64,000 nt of DNA from Neoechinorhynchus agilis (GCA_051530055.1 CM121342.1:9982001-10046000); one strand, 5' to 3'; shown: positions 33,929-46,063, counted from the stretch's first letter. Notes: generated by a model not told the origin, from the sequence alone. Numbers and translations are program-made.

Positions 33929-36815
33929 CAAACAGGAACAGATCATGCACTGATAGCAAATCTTCGCTCTCTTGGTCCTGAACATCTAATGATTCTTCGT
34001 GATTTCAATAATCTTCCTACATCACTATCTCAGTGTTCCGAGGACCCAAAGATACATGGGTCCTTTGCTTTGTTTACTAATAAATAAACGTGTTATTAAT
34101 CATGGCCGTGTACAATGGGAAAATGCGGTCTCCATCTTCCAAACACGATTGAAAGTTCCATCCATGCCGTGAACAGGAACAGATCATGCACTGATAGCAA
34201 ATCTTCACTCTCTTGGTCCTGAACATATAATCATTCTTCGTGATTTCAATAATCCTCCTACATAACTATCTCAGTGTTCGGAGGACGCAAAGATACATGG
34301 GGCCTTTGCTTTGTTAACTCATAAATAAACGTGTTATTAATCATGGGCCTGTACAATGGGAAAATGCGGTCTCCATCCTCCAAACACGACTGAAAGTTCC
34401 ATATATGCCGTGAACAGGAACAGATCATGAACTGATAGGAAATCTTCGCTCTCTTGGTCCTGAACATCTAATCATTGTTCTTGATTTCAATAATCTTCCC
34501 TCATCACTATCTCAGTGTTCGGAGGACCCAAAGATACATGGGCCTTTTGCTTTGTTAACTCATAAATAAACGACTTATTAATCATGGCCGTGTACAATGG
34601 GAAAATGCGGTCTCCATCTTCCAAACACCATTCAAAGTTCCACCCATGCCGCGAACAGGAACAGATCATGCACTGGTAGCAAATCGTCACCCTCTTGGTC
34701 TTGAACATCTAATCATTCTTCGATATTTCAATAATCTTCCTACATCACTATCTCAGTGTTCCGAGGACCCAAAGATACATGGGTTTTTTGCTTTGTTTAC
34801 TAATAAATAAACGTGTTATTAATCATGGCCATGTTCAATGGGAAAATGCGGTCTCCATCTTCCAAACACCATTCAAAGTTCCATCCATGCCGCGAACAGG
34901 AACAGATCATGCACTGATAGCAAATCTTCACTCTCTTGGTCCAGAACATATAATCATTCTTCGTGATTTCAATAATCTTCCTACATCACTATCTCAGTGT
35001 TCCGAGGACCCAAAGATACATGGGTCCTTTGCTTTGTTAACTCATAAATAAACGTGTTATTAATCATGGCCGTGTACAATGGGAAAATGCGGTCTCCATC
35101 CTCCAAACACGATTGAAAGTTCCATATATGCCGTGAACAGGAACAGATCATGAACTGATTGCAAATCTTCACTCTCTTGGTCCTGAACATATAATCATTC
35201 TTCGTGATTTCAATAATCCTCCTACATAACTATCTCAGTGTTCCGAGGACCCAAAGATACATGGGGCCTTTGCTTTGTTAACTCATAAATAAACGTGTTA
35301 TTAATCATGGCCGTGTACAATGGGAAAATGCGGTCTCCATCTTCCAAACACCATTCAAAGTTCCATCCATGCCGCGAACAGGAACAGATCATGCACTGGT
35401 TGCAAATCTTCGCTCTCTTGGTCCTGAACATCTAATCATTCTTCGTGATTTCAATAATCATCCTACATCACTATCTCAGTGTTCGGAGGACCCAAAGATA
35501 CATGGGTTTTTTGCTTTGTTAACTCATAAATAAACGTGTTATTAATCATGGCCGTGTACAATGGGAAAATGCGGTCTCCGTCTTCCAAACACCATTCAAA
35601 GTTCCATCCATGCCGCGAACAGGAACAGATCATGCACTGATAGCAAATCTTCACTCTCTTGGTCCTGAACATCTAATCATTCTTCGTGATTTCAATAATC
35701 TTCCTACATCACTATCTCAGTGTTCATAGGACCCAAAGATACATGGGTCTTTTGCTTTGTCAACTCATAAATAAAAGTGTTATTAATCATGGCCGTGTAC
35801 AATGGGAAAATGCGGTTTCCATCTTCCAAACACCATTCAAAGTTCCATCCATGCCGCGAACAGGAACAGATCATGCACTGATAGCAAATCTTTACTCTCT
35901 TGGTCTTGAACATCTAATCATTCTTCGTGATTTCAATAATCTTCCTACATCACTATCTCAGTGTTCGGAGGACCCAAAGATACATGGGTTTTTTGCTTTG
36001 TTTACTAATAAATAAACGTGTTATTAATCATGGCCATGTACATTGAGAAAATGCGGTCTCCATCTTCCAAACACCATCCAAAGTTCCATCTATGCCGCGA
36101 AGAGGAACAGATCATACACTGATAGCAAATCTTCGCTCTCTTGGTCTTGAACATCTTCTCATTCTTCGTGATTTCAATAATCTTCCTACATTACTATCTC
36201 AGTGCTCGGAGGACCCAAAGATACATGGGTTTTTTGCTTTGTTTACTAATAAATAAACGTGTTATTAATCATGGCCATGTACATTGAGAAAATGCGGTCT
36301 CCATCTTCCAAACACCATCCAAAGTTCCATCCATGCCGCGAACAGGAACAGATCATGCACTGGTTGCAAATCTTCGCTTTCTTGGTCCTGAACATCTAAT
36401 CATTCTTCGTGATTTGAATAATGATCCTACATCACTATCTCAGTGTTCCGAGGACCCAAAGATACATGGGTCTTTTGCTTTGTTTACTCATAAATGAACG
36501 TGTTATTAATCATGGCCGTGTTCAATGAGAAAATTCGGTCTCCGTCTTTCAAACACCATTCAAAGTTCCATCTATGCCGCGAACAGGAACAGATCATGAA
36601 CTGATTGCAAATCGTAACTCTCTTGGTCTTGAACATCTAATCATTCTTCGATATTTCAATAACCTTCCTACATCACTATCTCAGTGTTCCGAGGACCCAA
36701 AGATACATGGGTTTTTTGCTTTGTTAACTCATAAATAAAAGTGTTATTAATCATGGCCGTGTACAATGGGAAAATGCGGTCTCCATCTTCCAAACACCAT
36801 TCAAAGTTCCACCCC
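33929..36815. repeat. Satellite array, 12 units of 241 bp
   Basis: AACAGGAACAGATCATG-type starts occur at 33931, 34172, 34413, 34654, 34895, 35136, 35377, 35618, 35859, 36100, 36341 and 36582, with spacing of 241 bp throughout. Units share CTATCTCAGTGTTC.GAGGAC, AAAGATACATGGG and GGGAAAATGCGGTCTCCATC. Because 241 is not a multiple of three, the 69-codon minus-strand frame found in most units restarts in each and is not a continuous gene. The array is joined on the right to a Penelope-type 3' end at about 36816-37075. Confidence 0.95.
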
Positions 36816-37080
36816 TGTCGTGTCGAATTGGTACCATACGAGAGACCCATTGGAACTTTCGCTCACGGAATCACGGCTTATCTCGCAAGAGGTGAAAAGT
36901 AAGACTGATGGTTGCAGGTAGGAGACGGCCAAAATGTTACTCTTAACCAATTGGACGATTAAACTCCTCACTGGCTTTGTTCTAATTATCTTTGTAGATG
37001 GTTTTGAGGGAACCTGAAGAAGTAAAAGTCGAAAATATTTGATCAAAATAAATTTGTTCTAAACCGCTAAAATAAAAATT
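36816..37080 (+). mobile_element. Penelope-type 3' end beside the satellite
   Basis: Ends in GAACCTGAAGAAGTAAAAGT followed by CGAAAATATTTGATC and AAAATAAATTTG, the same hairpin-plus-AATAAA arrangement seen after the GIY-YIG region at 31034. No intact coding remains. Assignment by end motif only. Confidence 0.45.
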
Positions 37081-37616
37081 ATCAAAAGAAAAGCATGCAA
37101 TTGAGAAATCAGTTGATAATTTAATGACTGATCAACATTTGGTTGAGCAAACCTATTCTCGTCGACATGATCATATATGCTGCGAACCTATAGAAACTGT
37201 AATCGTTGGCAAAAGTTGCCTCGGTAAGCAGGTTTGCTTAACCCCAATCGCTTTTCAAACTGGATTGTAAGCGATAATCCCGTACGGAATTTTCCGGAAT
37301 AACCGCTTATTTTACAAAATTTTCAATGAGATTCAGAAAATCGCTTAAATAACAATATTTCTCGCTTATCTAAAGAATTTAAAAATAAACTGTGTATTTG
37401 TTTCACCATCCAGTTCTATTTTTTGGAGGGCCTTTACCAGTTTTGATTTCATGAATTTAAGGTAGGGACTTGCCGCAGTTATTGCAACTTTCTTAATAGC
37501 AAAGGTGCTCGTGATTTCGGGCTAGTCCTTTTTATCAAGACTGAAATATAGATCGATTCATATTTAATCCAAATGCTCGTTGTAAATTGAACGAGATAGA
37601 TGGCAAAAGTGCCGCT
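37081..37616. other. Intergenic, nothing recognised
   Basis: AT-rich DNA without a gene, an RNA gene or a clear repeat. Confidence 0.45.
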
Positions 37617-37895
37617 ATGGAGATTATACACTTAACTGCGACAGTATTTTCTCATTGATAACTATTGTCTCCTAATAATATGAGAGCCATGTTGAAAATA
37701 CGAGGAGCCAAAGGTGATTTCTACAGTTAAGTTCTCTTCAAGCTTAAACGAGTATTTCTTCATCCGTTATTTTACAATATTTCTCCCATTAAGTTTCAGG
37801 ATATTTTCGATTAAATGTCGATCGCCGTTAACAATACGTATCATGCCGTTTTATTAGTCTGCATTATAGTTCTTTTCTCTAAGAATCTCATTTTC
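37617..37895. repeat. Dispersed repeat, copy of 4935-5237
   Basis: Same orientation and order of landmarks as the copy near 5 kb, with roughly 90% identity by eye and a gap of about 15 bp near its right end. Outside it, the flanks are unrelated. Confidence 0.75.
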
Positions 37896-38843
37896 AGATG
37901 TTTTATATATTAGATAATAATATGAGCATAAGAATAAGGTATCTTCAGGCGATTATCGGTGTACAGATTACAGTTAAAGCGATCGTGAAACAAAACTAAA
38001 TAATTTTTTAAATTATTTCCGTTTGTAGGAATGCGAACGCTTTTACAAAAATTTCCAATAATCGAATCTAACTTTGAGGACCATCACATTTACGATTTTC
38101 ATCTGAAATAATTGCAAGTTTTATGTTGTTCCTTGAACGCTAATGGCTACTTATGCAAAATTACCTACAGATGCTTCCACAAAATGATATTTAAAAAAAC
38201 ATTAATCTATTGATTTTGCGTTTCGTTTTGGGGATGCTGGAAATTGCAGTTTGTCCATTCTTCATTCATTAAACAAATTCGAGTTTTCGGCATTTCGATT
38301 CGTCGTCGTTGTTGTTGGCTATTCGCTGTTATCTAAGAAAACGTTTTTAATCAATAATTTGCTAAGCTCCTCGATCTTTAAGGTTATTGTGTGTTTGTGG
38401 AGTTTTCATATAGTTAGAAGTCTTGGATTATTGTCTCCGGGGAAAAGATACTTTTTGGTAGTTTTGCCCCGATTCCGACATTATCAAGGTTTGTAATTGT
38501 TGAAGTGTTTTATGCGCACGACAATGTCGGAATGAACCGACGTGAAAAATCGGAAATAAATCAGTGAATTTAAATCTGGGGCGGTATAACTATTAAAAGA
38601 GAATATTTAGAAATTATGATAGTTTTTGCCTTCCTGTGATAAAATAATCTTACATTTCAGATCCATCTTTGTACTGGTAATTTTTCCCATGACTGAAATA
38701 AATTCCCACTACAATAAGATAATTTCAAATTGCCAATCTTATTCTCCGATTCGATAGCGTTTATTGGAACACACAATTATCAAATTTCCCATTTAAATAT
38801 CAATTTTAATGAGAAGTTTCAAAACAAAGATTGTATTTCATGT
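37896..38843. other. Intergenic with MITE arm
   Basis: No gene recognised. At 38520-38605 lies an arm (CGTGAAAAATCGGAAATAAA, then GGGGCGGTATAACTATTAAA) that matches the right arm of the DDX55 intron MITE. A left arm is weak, with only CCCCGATTCCGACATT near 38467. Confidence 0.5.
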
Positions 38844-40413
38844 CTATAAAGGGTTCCCATCAACACCAATCAGCATAATCTCCATGTTCTCTATATTAAA
38901 TGAACCATTTTTATCGGAATTAAATACGCTTGTTTCCCAGCAGCCCCTAGGATCTTCGAACCAATTGAGCACCGACGAAAATAATCGATCTCTAAATCCG
39001 TACATTTTATCATCATCAAGAGGTCGAATATCCAACATTTCTACACTGTTATTGCTAGGGGACACAATCACAATACTCAGTTTGCCTCTTCGTCCAGGAT
39101 TTGAAAAATCAGGTTTGATTGTAACATTCAGAATTACATGTTCTAAACTGGCTATCGCAGACGAGGACGAATTGCAGACATCGGTACAAACTCGGAAACG
39201 CTCCATAGAATCACTTGCTAAGAAAGTATGTTTTGTTAATTGAACCTTACAGATATTAGATTTCGGCAGTTTACGACCTTTCATCGAAATGGCGTTATCC
39301 ACAAAAGATTTGGGATCAAGAATTCCAAACCCAAAAAAATCACTTACCCAATATCCAGCTCCATTTTTCCACCATCCTTTATGCATAGCCCGATGAGTTT
39401 TCATATTTGGCTGCTTAACGGATGACATAATTACCAAATACTGGATTTGCCTATAATCGAGAAAAGGATTTGCTTCAAGTCCAAGTGCAATAATGGCCGC
39501 TACCATTGGAACTGCTGCTGATGTGCCATTGAAATCTTCATTACACGTGCCATTTAGACCCGCAGTTATTATCCGATTTGAAATGCCATCGCTGGTATAT
39601 GCAGTTGTCATGATGGCGGCACATTTTTCAGCGTAATACGGCGATGAATGGTTTCTTAGAATGCTAGCCACCGCAATCGAGTATTGGGAATTCACATGAA
39701 AAAAGACAGCACAATTATCCAAAACATCACCGCTGTTACCAGTGGAAGTAACAAAAGAAGATCCTAAACCTTTACGCCCAAACCGCGCATTATTGGCTAG
39801 TATAAGACTATCGGTTTCATCATTTTCCGAAACTGAGCTGCCGTTATCCCGCGCGCCAAGGGACATGCTATAAATATCAATCATTGATTTTATTGTGCAA
39901 CGTTGCATTATGTATCGATATTCCATTACAGTATATAAACCGAAAAAAAGATTATGCATCGCTGCTTTTTAAGCCATAGTATCCTTCTAGGGGATCGTTT
40001 GCATCGAATAAAAGACGGAATCTCTCGTTTACGTTTAAGCTGATGATTTTGGAATCATAGGCGATGCCTACACTACAAATATTATTGTCTGGTTTCGCAG
40101 CTATGATTCCGGCACAGCCATTTCCATGAGACGAGTAAACGGTTGAGCTTGGCAGAGTCGCTAAGATACTACCCTTCAATTCAGGATGATCGCATTCAAC
40201 ACCAAAATCAATTATACCCACAACTACACCTTTTCCGGTATAACCCTCGTTCCAAACCCTTTCGATATTCAATGCAGATTGATGAAGATACCAACTATTG
40301 GGCCATTTCTCGTCGCTCACCGGCGATGATGTTGTTGATGCTGATAATGAACCATTTTTCGGCAGACTATAAGCAATGCTTACGGAGACTAGGAGCATAA
40401 AAATTGTTGACAT
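38844..40413 (-). CDS. Kexin/furin-like subtilisin, atypical
   Basis: Secreted serine protease of family S8B. The start at 40413 gives a signal peptide (MSTIFMLLVSVSIAYSLP). Then WPNSWYLHQ leads into the catalytic domain: Asp69 in GIIDFGVECDHPEL, His96 in SSHGNGCAGI, oxyanion Asn in STGNSGDVLDNC, and Ser in NGTSAAVPMVAAII, so the triad is complete. A P domain follows (LEHVILNVTIKP, RRGKLSIVIVSP, DPRGCWETSVF). Two things are odd. The usual inhibitory prodomain of about 80 residues is missing; only about 20 residues separate the signal peptide from the catalytic domain. And near 39900-39960 the frame changes without an evident GT-AG intron, between GYYGLKSS and IDIYSMSLG. It could be a divergent convertase, a pseudogene, or carry a sequence error. 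Confidence 0.75.
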
Positions 40414-41620
40414 AACTTAACCTTGATCTGAGTTGACTTTTCTGACATTTTTACATTTAGTAGTTGAAGGTTGTCGTTTAGAGTCATGCAATGAAACTAC
40501 TTCAAGTGCGTGTCGTGCGCACAATAAACTGAACACCTTAATTAATTCCAGAAATTTAAATCAATCAATTCGTGTCGCCATAAAAAATTATAATACTCAG
40601 AATTCCTAGCTGCAGTATGCGTGATTTTGTATACCCAATACATTCGTGAAGTCGTCGATTTTTTAGACGATCAAACTCAATCTTCTAGACGGCGCCTTCG
40701 CAAGTTGTGCAATCGAATGTTAAATCACCTTCAATGGTTCGGATTTACGACCGCTTTTATAGTCCAAAAATTTAAATTTAATTTATGACAATAAAAAGAG
40801 TTCGAAAAGCATTCTCGCCACCGATCGGGATCAATCAATTGCCATCATGGTGTAATGGTCGAAAATACGGATTCATCGTCTTCTGGAAGGACATTTCACG
40901 GCGTCGGCTTTGCAATATGCGACAAACAAAAGTTGCAACTCCCCGAACCCCGGCATACGATCCAAGTTATTCCTTAAGATGCTGCCAATTCGGCAGTAAA
41001 ACCAAGCGCAAATGAAAAACAACACGTTTGAATTCTACAATGCGATAAAGTATGCCTTCGAGCCGTTCCAAAGCAAGAAACCTTTGGACGGTGAGCTGAG
41101 CTTTTCCCACCTCCTGAATAGAATCAATGCTTGTTTATGGTGATGAAAATTTAAAGGAATTTATTAAATCCGATATTTCGGAGACAATATTGTACGCCTT
41201 TATCAAGGTTGTAAATAAACCGTACAAGATTGAGCCCCGAAATATCGGATCTAATAAATTCTTTTAATTTTTCACCGTCATAAACAAGCATGAGTAGTTC
41301 AAGCTTCAAACAATAGAATCGATACATCTGATCCATCAGCTCTTGAGCATATCTCCAGTTCAATGGAATTCCGATCCTGGATGAATGTCATCTTATTACC
41401 GGCGCCCAAAACGCAATCAAATCTCTTAATTACAAAAAGACCCAGGTTTAGCTCGTGTCTTGGGCTGTAAAAGGACCGAGGCCCTAACTTCCTCCTGACG
41501 ACATTGACCAACTTCTTCAAACTCTGCTTGAACACTGGGAATGAAAACACGCCAACATCCTCTCCATCTATATGAAGAAGGAGGGTTGTACTTAATGCGG
41601 AAACAGTCGTGGAAATTCTC
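40414..41620. other. Intergenic, upstream of protease
   Basis: No convincing gene; an open frame at 40785-41015 has no recognised similarity. A satellite-family foldback sits at 41137-41290. Confidence 0.45.
41137..41290. repeat. Single copy of 160-bp satellite family foldback
   Basis: Left arm GGTGATGAAAATTTAAAGGA, right arm CTTTTAATTTTTCACCGTCA, with TCCGATATTTCGGAG and CCGAAATATCGGATC nested inside. A complete isolated unit. Confidence 0.8.
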
Positions 41621-41820
41621 TACTTGATTTTGCTGGAAATGTCTTGTACTTCACCGGCTACTTTCACACATCGTCCAGAAAAAACGCTCTCGATACCATC
41701 TTTGATGCCGGAAGTTTAATCGAAAAAGCACGTGAACACAAAAACGTCGCCTTTTTAAAACTCCCGAAAGCTTTCGACACCGTGAACCGGGAAATGTGGT
41801 CAGTGAATCTAAGGTAAAAA
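41620..41820 (+). mobile_element. LINE reverse transcriptase scrap
   Basis: Encodes DTIFDAGSLIEKAREH near 41695 and KAFDTVNREMW near 41770, the conserved early RT blocks of non-LTR retrotransposons (usually ...FLDLRKAFDTVNRE). Only about 200 bp remain. The clade cannot be told. Confidence 0.65.
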
Positions 41821-41873
41821 AATCCATCTGTACTACTTTGGGGTCACTTAAACTACGCTAAGCTAATTTGCTT

Positions 41874-42598
41874 ATCTTTACCCTTTTAGGTCATGTGAAC
41901 TTTCCCATTGTTCATGTGTTCAAAATTCGCGTGACTCTACGAAAAAGGTCTCAGTAGGCCCTACGATCGCTGAGCTTCGCTATTTGCGAACGATGCTGCT
42001 CTTTAGATCTCAATGCTTGGTGGATCCACGCACTGTTCCAGGATGCATTCAAACGTTGCTTCTCATTACATTTCCATTGTTAGTCTCTCGACTCTCGGAA
42101 TATGCGTTTTGGTTCAATCACGATAGCGTAATTTCACTAAAACGACCCGCCAATATGATCGATATTCCTTATATAGTGATACTCAATGACATTTCCTGTT
42201 TTCTCGCAGGTTTCGGCAGTTACTTGGCCGCCGATAAAATCGCTCAGATGCCAATCATATTTGTCGCTTATGTCGGAGTCGTCTTGAGCTTGTTCATTAG
42301 CCGAATCGTATTATTCGTCTTGCATGACATCGAGAAGGCAATGTATCTTAGAGCATTGACTTTCTTCGTTCAACTTGGATGTATCGTTATATTTCTTCAA
42401 CTCAATCTCGTGAGTGGATTGTGCGCAATCGCTATGGCTTCTTATTTGGCTTACAGCGCCTACATTTTGCGAGAAATGGTTCGACTTAACCGAGCCGTTA
42501 GAGTAAAACGGCAGTAAACGGCGAGAATCGACGTTCTTATTTAGACTTAGATCTTTCATTCAATAAATTCTAGTCTTAGTTTGTGGAACGGTTATTTG
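41874..42598. repeat. Segmental duplication, copy 2 of 2
   Basis: Near-identical to 31363-32087. It begins between a LINE scrap and the splice-acceptor-like CCCTTTTAG, so whatever lay 5' of this exon in the source gene is not present here. Confidence 0.95.
41993..42517 (+). CDS. Four-helix membrane protein, copy 2
   Basis: Encodes the same 174 residues as 31482-32006 except one Gln-to-Arg change (LLVSQLSEY versus LLVSRLSEY). A second difference lies just upstream of the ATG (GPAIAEL versus GPTIAEL if that frame is coding). The 5' side is foreign DNA, so it may be a 3'-exon-only copy without its own promoter; equally, ATG 41993 could serve as a start. Family not recognised. Confidence 0.55.
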   Translation: MLLFRSQCLVDPRTVPGCIQTLLLITFPLLVSRLSEYAFWFNHDSVISLKRPANMIDIPYIVILNDISCFLAGFGSYLAADKIAQMPIIFVAYVGVVLSLFISRIVLFVLHDIEKAMYLRALTFFVQLGCIVIFLQLNLVSGLCAIAMASYLAYSAYILREMVRLNRAVRVKRQ

Positions 42599-42930
42599 GT
42601 TCTCTTACTTAAACGTGGAAAAATTAGTTCTTATATTTTCTCTTGAATCGTGAGATGTGTATTTAATTTTTTTCTCAACAAGAAGAGTTTAAAAACATCT
42701 ACACCACCGCTCAGCTGCCGTCCTGGATGATCTGAAGAGGCAGTGCATTCTCCACACATTACTGAGAAAACGAAAGGGAAGACGTCTGAAGTTAGTTGAC
42801 GATGCCACCACGTTTGAAAGTGTAAAAGATTTTGAAAGATCGTGAAAATGAACAAATATGAACCCTTTAACCACATAAAAATTGATGAAAAGCAGCTCTT
42901 CTCGACGAAGACCATTTTAAACTGCGAAAT
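42599..42930. mobile_element. Penelope-like remnant right of duplication
   Basis: 42599-42632 matches 32219-32255 (TTCTCTTA.TTAAAC.TGGAAAAATT), and 42632-42810 matches 33392-33640. In copy 1 this stretch is split by the element at 32287-33387, so copy 2 shows the uninterrupted arrangement. A broken retroelement remnant. Confidence 0.65.
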
Positions 42931-43231
42931 TTGAACGTTTTCATTTCGATTAATTAGCAGCTCTCCCTCTTGATTATTGTAACTTTTAAGTGATTAATAA
43001 AGCTTTAAGATTGGAACGAATAAAAAGCTACATGAACATTTTGCTCGCGTCTTTATACATTTGCTGCGATTTCTAACTTTTAGTTTATTTATATGCGATC
43101 CACACTAATGTTCCGTCCAAGTTAACTGGATTATGAACTTCTGCCGAACGTGGTTGATATTAGCAATAAAGGATGCTCATCGCTATGGTAACAATTTATT
43201 TAAGAATTTTCAAACCAATTTTGGTTCTTAG

Positions 43232-44653
43232 ATGGCTCCCATTTTTATTTTAGATTATGAATGGCAGCAAACATGCACTGAAGTTGAAGTATTATTTTGC
43301 TCCTTGAACTTTAGGGATCTATCAGTGATAGTTGATACGAAATACGTTAAGGTAATTGAAATCATTCAAATGATTTTTTAATAATTATTGATCACAAGGT
43401 ATCGTGTTCTCCATAATGCATTGGTTGGTGATTATCACAATTGATCCCCAATCAGCGCTACATATCTTGGAACTATTTCTTAGCAATGAAATCGATGTTA
43501 ACTCAATTAAATTGATGAGAGTTGAACATAGGAGCGTTCTAAAATTCAGTAAAGCAGAATCGATTGAGTGGGCATCGTTAGTAGATAACAGCCTCGGTGA
43601 GTCTGCCAATATGAAACTAAATAGTTTCCCAGTTATTAGCAAATTAAAATTGATGTTAAAAATCAATTAAATGGGTTCATTAGTTCGATTTTCGCGGATT
43701 GTTTACCTATGGTAATTTAATGATATTCATGAGTCAACGAAAATTCTTTTTTATCGATTTAAAATATATTGATGACAATCGTATTTAACAATTAGGCTTG
43801 ACTAAGTTGTGGAGGTAAAAATCACTTTCTATTGTTATTTTAAGCACATAAAATTTTTCCAACGTGCAAACCTAGATTGAATATAACATCATTGCGATGC
43901 TCTACGTTTAAAAATTCATTGGAAATGTCTTTATTCCTTTTTCTATTGTCACAAATATGCACTTTAAAAGTACGATAAAATTTTTGAACACATTTACCTT
44001 GGGTAAAATCAAGCAACAAGTTTACCTCGTGGTTCGAAATGAGTTTGGTAACCAGATTAAAGTTTGTTCTTGAAAAGCAAAAGATAACAGAAAAAATCAT
44101 AAAGGAAAAATTATTTAATGTTCATCCAAAAGTTAACAAAGCGCAAAATATTGAAATTATTCACAATGTAGCATTAGGAAACGCAATATAAACTATAAAT
44201 AAAAATTTCTAGCCGTTTTATTTTGCTGAGTGAAATATTGAACGGCGACCATTAATATAGGAAAAAAGAAGAAACAAGACGTAAGGGAAGAAGCTGTGGT
44301 TCGAACAAGTGAAAGATGCCAATTAAATATAGAAGCAAGGAAAAACAGTGCATATATATTAAAACGTTCAAATATAAAGGAATCCTTAAAAGTGGGTGTA
44401 CTTTCAGTCTTAGGTATTGTCATGAAAAATAAAGGAATGTGAAATCATGCGACAATCAAAAAAAGAAGAAGTTAATAAACTTTGCCTGAACATTAACAAG
44501 CACGCAACGAAAACTGTTCCGTGCGGTGGGAACGCACTGATGGAAGATAAAGTGAAAATTGTACCAACTTTTAAGCAATTAGATGCAGGAAAACGAAGAA
44601 AGACTATTATATTTGAACATACGAAAGGAAAAGTTATTGCTCGTTCTGAATAA
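43232..44653 (+). CDS. Uncertain small gene, CS-domain-like first exon
   Basis: The ATG at 43232 opens a 40-codon exon (MAPIFILDYEWQQTCTEVEV...) ending at a GTAATT donor at 43352. The DYEWQQT.TEVEV pattern resembles the start of CS (p23/HSP20-fold) domains. Further protein-like stretches follow on the same strand: DVNSIKLMRVEHRSVLKF near 43490-43550, KAESIEWASL, a Lys-rich segment near 44255-44440 and PTFKQLDAGKRRKTII ending at 44653. I could not build a consistent exon chain, so this may be one gene, two, or partly chance. Confidence 0.3.
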
Positions 44654-46063
44654 ACGCAAAAAATTGAACAATAAGATAATAAAAAAACTAAGATTTCATT
44701 TTGCCACCTCGATGATATATGAAAATGTTTAATACTTGGGACATAGCGAATATCTAAAATAAGCTCCGGTTGTTAAGAATCTTTGATCGTTAATATTATA
44801 AAATCATTTAAGATTTAAGCGGCACTTTAAGAGGTCGTCAATGTTTTCAACTCGTTTACACCGTTCAGATCCAAATAACAATTTTCATCACCGTCGACAA
44901 TAAATGAAGATTTACGTCATCTAACAATTTTTGCTTTATATGTTGTGTTTTTCTTATAAACAAATTTAATATTTCCAAATATGTGTTAGTCGATACTTTG
45001 CATTGTAGAATTCTCGAGAAAAACGATTATTGTAGAAGATATTTAGATGCTAATTGAAGTCAACAAACTTGCGAAACAACCTTGATAAACGCGTAAAAAA
45101 CTAGCCTTTTAACTCCATTCGCTATTTGTTGTCATCTAATTTCGTACTTATTTTGTCAGCATAGCTTCTTAAAAATTTAGCGTAATTCTTGGGGAGAATT
45201 GATAATTGAACAATTAGAAAGATTTCCAATTTATAGTAAATTTCTCTACAATAATGTCTAATAAAAAACCATTCGTCCTGTGGATTTCGTCGTGTTCGTT
45301 TACGCTCAGTCTCAATTATGCCAAGTAGGATATTATTTTTATAATAAAACTAAGAAACTGCACCAGTAAGCGTTTTACACACATTAAATTGATAAAATTA
45401 TTTTTACTAGTGTTAGAGCATCGAAACATACATTTAATTTAGTTTTATGTCAGTTTGTAGGTGGAAATATGAGGTGAAGTAACATGAATAAACAGTTGAT
45501 GTGAAGATGAGTGACTCCACAAATGTGTCTAACCAATAGGAAGTGTTAGTAGTCTAATAAAAGGGTCCGCCCTTTAAATATCATCAGATGAAAAATTTCT
45601 TTATTCGGTAAAATGGTTATAAATTGTTTTTATCAAGAAAACGGTGCTAACGCTTTAATTAATTTTTGCGTATTTCGACTTGTAGTAGCTACAAATTTTT
45701 AAAATAATTCTTCGATAAAACGCAAGTGCTTCATAAAATAAATCACAAAATTGTGACTTTCTTCATTGATAAAAAATTGCAGCTAAGTGTTCTTGTCTGA
45801 ACTAAACAACGAAATTAAAAAATATAAGCAGTTGATGCTTCAATTATTGCATTATGTTTCTTCATTTTTAAAGTTTTTGCGAGCAAAATAAATTCGAAAA
45901 AGGAAACCGTTAGCAATCCTTGTAGCTGATTGCAATTTAATCACACAACAGGAAAACTCTCTAATTGACGAACCTTTGTTTTATTCCATAAGTAAGGAAA
46001 TTATGTCATTGTTTAAATTAATGACCAATGTTCCTTTTTATCACGACAAATTTTCCCAATGTT
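44654..46063. other. Intergenic, 3' of the filament gene
   Basis: AT-rich, with no recognisable gene. A small GC hairpin (AAGGGTCCGCCCTTT) lies at 45561-45575. Confidence 0.45.

Noticed and set aside
34258-36850. Repeated 69-codon minus-strand frames (...SCSRHGWNFEWCLEDGDRIF...)
   Set aside because: Products of the 241-bp satellite; the period is not a multiple of three and no unit shows a gene-like context.
40840-40920. ATGGTGTAATGGTCGAAA, resembling a tRNA A-box
   Set aside because: No matching B-box, anticodon arm or acceptor stem could be folded.
40785-41015. Plus-strand 76-codon basic frame (MTIKRVRKAFSPPIGINQLP...)
   Set aside because: No recognisable family and no supporting splice or promoter signals.
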